From the NCBI GenBank assembly GCA_934481505.1, contig CAKSPP010000024.1, forward strand, positions 1 to 11,722: a stretch of 11,722 bases of DNA, in the 5' to 3' direction. Positions 7,580-11,722 of the stretch are shown piece by piece; within the stretch, counting starts at the first letter, position 1, and every line of letters starts with the position of its first letter. The stretch is from an uncultured Eubacteriales bacterium. Lineage in GTDB: Bacteria > Bacillota > Clostridia > Oscillospirales > UBA644. A program made the translations under genes and the position numbers. The notes below the pieces were generated by a model. It was not told where the DNA came from. It saw only the letters and a list, made by a program, of their open reading frames with translations, and made no database searches.

Positions 7580-7677
7580 CGGGATTTTCGCCGCCGTATA
7601 TCCGGGATTTTTCTTTCGCCGTCTGTTCGGAACTTTTCACCGCCGTTCGCTTGGGACTTTTCTCCCGCCGGATCTTC
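7580..7677. repeat. Degenerate ~25-bp tandem repeat, four copies
   Basis: Four units follow each other at 7580-7602 (23 bp), 7603-7627, 7628-7652 and 7653-7677 (25 bp each). Each has the pattern (C)GGGA-TTTT-C...CGCCG followed by about 7 variable bases. They are imperfect. They lie in the presumed leader of the ABC operon, roughly 100-200 bp before the ATPase start. A leftward frame (7746-7504) crosses them, but its Lys/Arg/Glu-rich translation matches no family I know and has no good ribosome binding site. Confidence 0.5.
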
Positions 7678-7756
7678 ATAGGTGTTTGAATATCCGCCCG
7701 AACAAAACGAAGATTTACGGCGATCGCTGCAAAATTTTCCTCTCACGACTTCACCG

Positions 7757-8056
7757 TTTTTTACGGTCTGACCCTTGCGACTTGCCCGCCCTTGTTTCTC
7801 ACGGTATACCTCGCGATTTGTCCGCCACCGTTTTTCACGGCTTAACTCACGGATTACCCGTCGCTATTTTTCGCGGTTCTACCCACGGCTTCTTCGCAAC
7901 TATTTCTCACGGGTTCTCACTTGCGGATTGCTCTTTCCCGTTTTTCACGGCTTTGTCGAGGCTTGTCTATTCCCGTTAGTTCACGACTTTTTCGCACTGT
8001 TTCTCACGGTTTCTCACTTACGGCTTGTCCGTTTTCCCCACGGTTCCCCGTGTCGG
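7757..8056. repeat. Degenerate ~36-bp tandem array, about 8-9 units
   Basis: Units begin with TTTYTCACGG or a close variant at 7757 (38 bp), 7795 (36), 7831 (36), 7867 (36), 7903 (38), 7941 (35), 7976 (24), 8000 (32) and 8032 (partial, about 25). The pentamer CACGG occurs exactly eight times: 7800, 7836, 7848, 7884, 7908, 7946, 8005 and 8039. Several units carry a second CACGG-like core near position 18, hinting at an older ~18-bp half unit. On the minus strand, three units can form small CCGT-AAAAA-ACGG-like hairpins. Open frames that cross the array on the + strand show 12-residue periodicity only because 36 is a multiple of three. They are not supported as genes. Confidence 0.65.
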
Positions 8057-8082
8057 ATGCCTCCGCCGCACCGCAAACCGCA

Positions 8083-8134
8083 GTTAGCGTTTGCTAACCT
8101 ATCCCCTTAAAAACCGGTTAGCGTTAACTAACCG
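8083..8134. promoter_or_regulatory. Pair of palindromic operators, TetR/MarR type
   Basis: Two related palindromes lie side by side: GTTAGCGTTTGCTAAC at 8083-8098 and CGGTTAGCGTTAACTAACCG at 8115-8134. They share GTTAGCGTT-2 nt-CTAAC and are 34 bp apart centre to centre, close to three helical turns. The right-hand site covers the expected start of the leftward promoter at 8140-8167, so a bound dimer would block transcription. Size and symmetry fit TetR- or MarR-family repressors. I cannot assign the regulator, and none is encoded in this window. Confidence 0.75.
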
Positions 8135-8139
8135 ATTTC

Positions 8140-8167
8140 ATTATAGCACTTTTCTCCCCGTTGTCAA
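8140..8167 (-). promoter_or_regulatory. Near-consensus leftward promoter toward the ABC operon
   Basis: On the minus strand there is a perfect TTGACA (8162-8167) and a perfect TATAAT (8140-8145) with a 16-bp spacer. This is the strongest promoter in the window. The start falls near 8130-8134, inside the right-hand operator. The first well-supported gene downstream is the ABC ATPase at 7476, which gives a leader of about 655 nt unless a separate RNA ends before it. I see no clear intrinsic terminator between. Confidence 0.85.
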
Positions 8168-8391
8168 CCGATTTCCGAAAAGTTTCACAATTCTGTTTTT
8201 TATTTCACGGCAGGGCTCTTAAAATCGGAGAAAAACCGCCACGACAGACACAAAATTTTCCCCGTCAGTATATTTACACGGTTTTAACGAACGGAAGAAC
8301 GGAAATTCCCCGTCAAAACAGATAAAAGTTCAGAGATTACCCCTACCCCGCTCGCCGTCGACAATTTTCGACATATTTTTCTTTGCCCGTG
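8168..8391. other. Non-coding stretch between divergent promoters
   Basis: No gene is supported here. The sequence is AT-rich and holds a short direct repeat, TTCCCCGTCA (near 8258-8267 and 8307-8316). It also has CACGG near 8206 and 8273, which resembles the neighbouring array in composition. Together with 7489-8139 it makes a 940-bp gap between the ABC ATPase and the SLOG gene. Confidence 0.5.
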
Positions 8392-8400
8392 TGATAGAAT
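8392..8400 (+). promoter_or_regulatory. Extended -10 promoter of the SLOG gene
   Basis: TGATAGAAT is an extended -10 (TGn plus TAGAAT) with no good -35 at 17 bp. It lies about 29 bp before the chosen ATG at 8429, and an in-frame ATG at 8399 overlaps it. This supports the later start. Confidence 0.55.
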
Positions 8401-8428
8401 GGATATCCCACGAAAGAAGGAAGATATT

Positions 8429-8923
8429 ATGGAAAAAACCTGCTGTTTTACGGGACACCGCCCACGAAAGCTGCCGTTCGGCTCCGACGAAACCGACGAA
8501 AGGTGCGTAAAACTCAAAAACACTCTTTACGCAAAAGCAAGGGAACTTATAGAAAACGAAGGCGTTACGAAGTTTATTTCGGGGCTTGCCCTGGGCGTCG
8601 ACACCTTTGCCGCCGAGGCGGTTCTGCTGCTTAAAGAAGAGTTCCCCGAAATAATTCTCGAAGCAGCCATTCCCTGCGAAGACCAGCCCGCATTCTGGAA
8701 AACAAGCGACAGAACACGGTATTACAAAATCGCGGAAATGTGCGATATTTCAACCGTTTTGCAGAAAAAATACACGAACGGCTGCATGCAGAAAAGAAAC
8801 CGATATATGGTCGACAATTCCGATATTGTGATAGCCGTTTGGGACGGCAGCTCGGGAGGGACGGAACTGACCGTCCGATATGCCGAAAAGACGGGCAAAA
8901 AAATCCTGCCGATTCTCCCGTAA
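8429..8923 (+). CDS. SLOG-domain protein, YpsA/DUF1273-like
   Basis: This 164-residue Rossmann-like protein of the SLOG superfamily belongs to the YpsA/DUF1273 group. It shows the N-terminal FTGHRPRKL (7-15), the nucleotide-binding SGLALGVDTFAAE loop (51-63), and the C-terminal NRYMVDNSDIVIAVWDG followed by SSGGT (124-145). SLOG proteins are thought to bind nucleotides or related ligands. YpsA of Bacillus affects cell division and stress survival, but no reaction is established. I start it at 8429 because AAGGAAG (8417-8423) is 5 nt upstream, and the in-frame ATG at 8399 lies inside the -10 element. It is probably a single gene: the next gene is convergent. No nuclease, phage or defence partner lies nearby, so a defence role as proposed for some SLOG genes has no support here. 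Confidence 0.9.
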   Translation: MEKTCCFTGHRPRKLPFGSDETDERCVKLKNTLYAKARELIENEGVTKFISGLALGVDTFAAEAVLLLKEEFPEIILEAAIPCEDQPAFWKTSDRTRYYKIAEMCDISTVLQKKYTNGCMQKRNRYMVDNSDIVIAVWDGSSGGTELTVRYAEKTGKKILPILP

Positions 8924-8968
8924 CTACTCAAAATAAAGGAATGCCTTCCTCCTTTTTCTCGGATTTTA

Positions 8969-9018
8969 TACCGATACGCCCGCAGTCAGAAGAGCAGAAA
9001 CAAACTCTTATCGGTTTT
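8969..9018 (+). terminator. Possible large-loop terminator between convergent genes
   Basis: ACCGATA (8970-8976) can pair with TATCGGT (9009-9015), followed by TTTG. The loop is about 32 nt, which is unusual. It ends 3 bp before the stop codon of the M14 gene. A smaller AGGAA/TTCCT hairpin near 8937-8950 followed by CCTTTTT is an alternative for the SLOG gene. Confidence 0.3.
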
Positions 9019-9020
9019 GC

Positions 9021-10277
9021 CTACGCGAGCCGAGGAGCTGCGGCGAGGATTCCGACAACATCCCTGTAAATTTCGGGAAACTGCGAAAGCGGAAGCGGAT
9101 TTTTCCCGCTGCCGACCTCGACCGTAAACCCAGGCTTTGAAAATTTCGAAATAAACCAGTCCTTGTACCCGGCGTTGCCCATTTCGTCGGGCGTTTTTTT
9201 CGCCTCATAACCCGAAATGCGGGAAAATTCCTCGGCGATTTCCACCGTGTTTTCGGGCGACAAACCCTTATATTCGGGGAAAATTTCGCCGCCCTGCGAA
9301 TGAAGAGCGAGAACGAGCGAAAAGGAATGTTTTTCGGTAAAGGCGGCAACCGCACGGCTTTCGGGCTCCGAAAGCGGATATCTGCCGACATATCCGAACG
9401 CACGCGGATCGGTATATCCGAGCGAAAATTTATAGTCCCTTGCCTCTTCCCAGCCGGCAGGGTAGTTTAAGTTGAGATCTACCCCGACGATATTCGCTTT
9501 CCAGTCTTTCGGGAAGTCGTCGCCGTCGCTCATCGTTTTTGCGTCCTTAAAGACTGCGGAAGCAGGCGGGAAAGCTCCGGTCACAAGGTCAACGCCGTCG
9601 GGATTTACGCAGGGAAGTATGTATAAAGTCGAATTTTCAACCGCTTTTCTTATGTTTTCGCCCGCAAGAAACGCCCCCGAAGAGTAAGCCGCACAGACCT
9701 GTTCGGCAAAGCGGGCAAGCAGAAGAGAGGTTATCCATTCGTTTGCGTGGTGAGCCCCGTTATAGAAAATCTCCTTTTTCCCGTCCCCGATTTTAAGAAC
9801 ATAAAGTTCTTTTCCGAGAACGCTTTTTCCTATCGAAAAAAGTGAAGCAAACGGAAACCTTTTCACGAGATTTTGCAGGTTGAATTCAAGAATTTCATGG
9901 CAGTAAGGCACATCGACAGGCACCGTATTATAAAAAACAGGAACTGTGAGTTTTTCTGTTTTTTCGGGATTTGCGGCGTTAAGCAGTGCCATAGGCGAAG
10001 AAAATTTTGCCGCAACCGCCGAAAGATCTTCGTTTTCTTCGGGCGTATATTCAAACCACCCCCGAAGATACGGCAGAAGAAAAAGAAAAGTTTCCCTGTC
10101 TATCTGCCCGTCGGCGAAAATTTCCGCTTTTTGCTGAAAACGCATAACCGCGTCTTTTGTCCGCCGCCCGAAAACGCAGTCGGTTTTCCCCGGATTAAAG
10201 CCTGTTTTTGCGAGAACGCTTTGTAAATATCCGACAAGAGGGCCCGAAACGCCCTCTTTCATTCCGACAAAAGTCAT
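9021..10277 (-). CDS. M14 peptidoglycan peptidase with PG-binding and LysM-like domains
   Basis: This 418-residue zinc peptidase is of the gamma-D-glutamyl-diaminoacid endopeptidase type, which cuts stem peptides between D-Glu and diaminopimelate. Domains in order are a PG_binding_1 helix bundle (7-70, with FGRRTKDAVMRFQ), a LysM-like module (about 74-116), and the M14 domain (125-418). The zinc ligands are His177 and Glu180 in HHANEW and His326 in ALHSQGGE. The catalytic base is Glu387 in FTVEVGSG, and the substrate loop is VDLNLNYPAGW (266-276). It has no signal peptide, like Lysinibacillus sporulation endopeptidase I. A spore or mother-cell role is therefore likely, but the protein could also be released by lysis. 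The ATG has GGGGGTG 7 nt upstream. It is divergent from the amidase at 10414 and convergent with the SLOG gene. Confidence 0.93.
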   Translation of the reverse strand: MTFVGMKEGVSGPLVGYLQSVLAKTGFNPGKTDCVFGRRTKDAVMRFQQKAEIFADGQIDRETFLFLLPYLRGWFEYTPEENEDLSAVAAKFSSPMALLNAANPEKTEKLTVPVFYNTVPVDVPYCHEILEFNLQNLVKRFPFASLFSIGKSVLGKELYVLKIGDGKKEIFYNGAHHANEWITSLLLARFAEQVCAAYSSGAFLAGENIRKAVENSTLYILPCVNPDGVDLVTGAFPPASAVFKDAKTMSDGDDFPKDWKANIVGVDLNLNYPAGWEEARDYKFSLGYTDPRAFGYVGRYPLSEPESRAVAAFTEKHSFSLVLALHSQGGEIFPEYKGLSPENTVEIAEEFSRISGYEAKKTPDEMGNAGYKDWFISKFSKPGFTVEVGSGKNPLPLSQFPEIYRDVVGILAAAPRLA

Positions 10278-10293
10278 TATTACACCCCCGATT

Positions 10294-10325
10294 TATTTTA
10301 TGCCCGAAAAATTTTTTGGTTTATA
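10294..10325 (-). promoter_or_regulatory. Candidate promoter elements for the M14 gene
   Basis: Two weak possibilities exist on the minus strand: TATAAA at 10320-10325 without a good -35, and CATAAAATA at 10294-10302. The latter fits the CATAnnnTA -10 of sporulation sigma-K/sigma-E, with an AACC element about 17 bp upstream. The second would start transcription within the GGGGGTG ribosome binding site, which argues against it. Neither is firm. Confidence 0.25.
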
Positions 10326-10365
10326 GTTTCCGAAAGTTCAGTCAGGAGTTGTTTTTCCGTCATAT

Positions 10366-10371
10366 TATAAT
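10366..10371 (+). promoter_or_regulatory. -10 element of the amidase gene
   Basis: A perfect TATAAT lies 43 bp before the amidase ATG. No convincing -35 is seen at 16-18 bp upstream, so an activator or an alternative sigma factor may be needed. The surrounding TATTATAATA is palindromic. Confidence 0.5.
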
Positions 10372-10375
10372 ACAG

Positions 10376-10396
10376 TCCCCTTTTCCGTAGAGGGGA
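10376..10396 (+). other. Hairpin at the 5' end of the amidase mRNA
   Basis: TCCCC pairs with GGGGA and the stem is extended by T-A, T-G and T-A pairs around a 5-nt loop. It would sit at the very 5' end of the transcript, directly ahead of the AAGGAGG at 10401-10407. It may protect the mRNA end. It has no U-tract, so it is not a terminator. Confidence 0.5.
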
Positions 10397-10413
10397 AAGA
10401 AAGGAGGAATTTT

Positions 10414-11604
10414 ATGGCATTTCTTATTCCCGACAGCACCTATACGATAAAAGCGGGTGCCGAAGAAAGAAAAGTCAATGTCAAAATCATTCCCGACGGA
10501 GCGAGGGCCGATAAGGACATCGCTTCATATATAAAAAAGGGAGACCTTGTAAAGCCCAATAAAAAGCTTGACGACGGCAGCGGAAAGCCGCGTGGGATAA
10601 CGATTCACAACACAAACGATATCACCGTCGCGAAAGGCACCAATGCCGCCGAGCAATACGCAAGGGCGACCTATCCGAACGGAAACATGAACGGCGTCGT
10701 GGTTCATTATTATGTTTGGGAAAACGATATCTGGCAGATCCTTTCGGACAGCGAAAGAGGCTGGCACGCGGCGGACGGCAGTTCGCGGAAAGCCGCCCAC
10801 ATCAACGGAAAGACGATTGGCGGAAATGTCGACACGATAGCGATTGAGATAATTCAGTCGAAGAGAAACGAAAAAACCGAAAAGACAGCGGCTCTCCTTA
10901 CCGCATATCTTTTGGCAAAACACGGGCTTTCCCCCGAAACGGATATTTATACTCACAACTATTTTTATCCGAAAAAATACTGTCCCGTCGTTTTGCTTCC
11001 GGTGTGGGACGAATTTACGGGCAGAATTAAAGATTTTTATAAACAGATAAAATCGCCCGAAGAAAAACCGACACCAGGAAAGCCCGTCGAGCCGTCAAAA
11101 GCCCCGGAACTCGGAAATATCGTCGCTTTTCTCGGAGGAGAAGTCTTTATTTCGTCCGACGCCAAAACAGCGGCAGGCAAAGCTGCTGCGGGCAACGCCA
11201 AAATTACGGCAGTCGCCAAAGGCAACGCTCACCCGTATCACTTGCGTGCAGTCGACGCAAACGGCGTTTTCACATCGGGCGTTTACGGCTGGGTAAACGC
11301 TTCCGCTATCAAAACGGGAGACAAAAAGCCCGAAGAAAAGCCCGTAAACCCGACAATTGCGGCAGGCGACAAAGTCGAAATATCAAAGTCGGCGGAAAGG
11401 TATTTTCCGAACGGGATAAAAATTCCGACATGGGTAAAAACCGATTATTATCACATCGTTTCGCAGGTTTCCTACCGCGGCTCGAAAGTCTATAAGGGCG
11501 GCGAAGAATGTGTTCTTCTCGGAAAGAAAGCCGACAAAAAGACAGGCAAAATTTCCGACGGAATAAACACCTGGATATCGATAAAAAACATCAAAAAAAT
11601 ATAA
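10414..11604 (+). CDS. N-acetylmuramoyl-L-alanine amidase, Amidase_2, endolysin-like
   Basis: This 396-residue murein hydrolase cuts the bond between N-acetylmuramic acid and L-alanine. The zinc amidase domain (about 55-212) shows GITIHNT with His65, VVVHYYV (95-101), the GWHAADG loop (117-123), NVDTIAIEI (138-146), and YTHNYFYPKKYCP with His181 and Cys190. This gives the His/His/Cys site of the T7-lysozyme family, with one extra residue between the last two ligands. A Pro/Glu/Lys linker (213-232) leads to an SH3-like module (about 233-300). A second linker (303-313) leads to another wall-binding-like module (315-396, ending in the INTWISIKNI stretch). There is no signal peptide, so it resembles a phage endolysin or a mother-cell lysin. 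No holin or other phage gene is visible. AAGGAGG 6 nt upstream fixes the start. Confidence 0.92.
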   Translation: MAFLIPDSTYTIKAGAEERKVNVKIIPDGARADKDIASYIKKGDLVKPNKKLDDGSGKPRGITIHNTNDITVAKGTNAAEQYARATYPNGNMNGVVVHYYVWENDIWQILSDSERGWHAADGSSRKAAHINGKTIGGNVDTIAIEIIQSKRNEKTEKTAALLTAYLLAKHGLSPETDIYTHNYFYPKKYCPVVLLPVWDEFTGRIKDFYKQIKSPEEKPTPGKPVEPSKAPELGNIVAFLGGEVFISSDAKTAAGKAAAGNAKITAVAKGNAHPYHLRAVDANGVFTSGVYGWVNASAIKTGDKKPEEKPVNPTIAAGDKVEISKSAERYFPNGIKIPTWVKTDYYHIVSQVSYRGSKVYKGGEECVLLGKKADKKTGKISDGINTWISIKNIKKI

Positions 11605-11722
11605 TTTAACCGTTTTCGCAAAAGAGAGCCGCATAGGCTGAGGACTAATAAGGAAGTAATGCTTCAAAACTTCGCCTTTCGGCACAATAATTCGTTAAAA
11701 ACACCGGATATGCGACAGCATT
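11605..11722. other. Non-coding window end after the amidase
   Basis: I see no gene. Small hairpins are possible (AGCC/GGCT near 11625-11637, GCC/GGC around CCTTTCGG near 11672-11682), but none is followed by a U-tract. The terminator of the amidase is therefore not located. This could be the start of a leader RNA for a gene outside the window, which cannot be judged from 118 bases. Confidence 0.3.

Noticed and set aside
7504..7746. Leftward 80-codon frame just before the ABC ATPase
   Set aside because: It begins at a GTG without a ribosome binding site and runs through the 25-bp repeat. It is rich in Lys/Arg/Glu with no known domain. Its position in the leader makes a small regulatory peptide conceivable, but I cannot support it.
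7757..8056. Possible CRISPR array because of the ~36-bp period
   Set aside because: There is no exact repeat separated by unique spacers. The units abut each other and are degenerate over their whole length, unit lengths vary from 24 to 38 bp, and no cas gene is nearby.
7686..8110. Rightward open frames with 12-residue repeats across the array
   Set aside because: The periodicity follows from a 36-bp DNA repeat. Two frames are open at once, neither has a ribosome binding site, and the composition (Arg, Phe, Ser, His) matches no family I recognise.
8040..8137. Decayed TetR/MarR repressor gene between the operators and the ABC operon
   Set aside because: Translation of the minus strand from 8137 to 7500 in all frames meets many stops and shows no helix-turn-helix remnant that I can recognise. 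The sequence is repeat-like instead.
8399..8428. Earlier ATG for the SLOG protein adding ten residues
   Set aside because: This ATG overlaps the extended -10 element and has no ribosome binding site. The ATG at 8429 has AAGGAAG at proper distance and begins right before the conserved FTGHRP motif.
8429..8923. SLOG gene as part of a nucleotide-signal defence system
   Set aside because: Its motifs fit the housekeeping-like YpsA/DUF1273 group, and no effector, cyclase, nuclease or mobile-element gene lies beside it.
11605..11722. Possible riboswitch or T-box leader at the window end
   Set aside because: None of the conserved cores I know (T-box, SAM, lysine, glycine, guanidine, cobalamin) is visible, and the stretch is too short and cut off.

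Overview
The window looks like chromosomal DNA of a spore-forming, low-to-mid GC member of the Firmicutes, most likely class Clostridia (Oscillospiraceae/Ruminococcaceae-like). The reasons are a type A RNase P RNA (Bacilli carry type B), AGGAGG-type ribosome binding sites, sigma-A-like promoters, a membrane-anchored XRE regulator typical of Clostridia, a LafB-like glycolipid glycosyltransferase, and a peptidase of the spore gamma-D-glutamyl-diaminoacid type. The taxonomic call is inference; no 16S rRNA gene or tRNA is present.

Layout. Bases 1-335 hold RNase P RNA (rnpB, + strand) without its 5' end, followed by a terminator at 480-508. Then comes a leftward block: an XRE regulator with two membrane segments (633-1142), glyceraldehyde-3-phosphate dehydrogenase with its own promoter and strong terminator (1337-2374), a two-gene operon of a VTT/TVP38-family membrane protein followed by a GT4 glycosyltransferase (4276 down to 2482), and a two-gene ABC exporter operon of ATPase followed by 8-TM FtsX-type permease (7476 down to 4482). 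A long non-coding stretch follows (7489-8428). It contains a ~25-bp degenerate repeat, a ~36-bp degenerate tandem array, two near-identical palindromic operators and a near-perfect leftward sigma-A promoter. To its right lie a rightward SLOG/YpsA-like gene (8429-8923), a leftward M14 peptidoglycan peptidase (9021-10277) and a divergent rightward Amidase_2 endolysin-like protein (10414-11604).

How the genes work together. The glycosyltransferase and the VTT protein are translationally coupled, because the stop codon of one lies in the ribosome binding site of the next. That suggests a joint role in making membrane glycolipid and moving it across the bilayer. The ABC ATPase and permease form one exporter or lipoprotein/antimicrobial-response transporter, probably controlled by a TetR- or MarR-like repressor that is not encoded in this window. 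The M14 peptidase and the amidase are two murein hydrolases back to back. Neither has a visible signal peptide, which fits release on mother-cell or phage-type lysis.

I did not find a complete new defence or mobile system. The part least explained by known features is the intergenic stretch 7489-8428: a repressor-controlled promoter transcribing a repeat array that lacks an open frame and then reading into the ABC operon.
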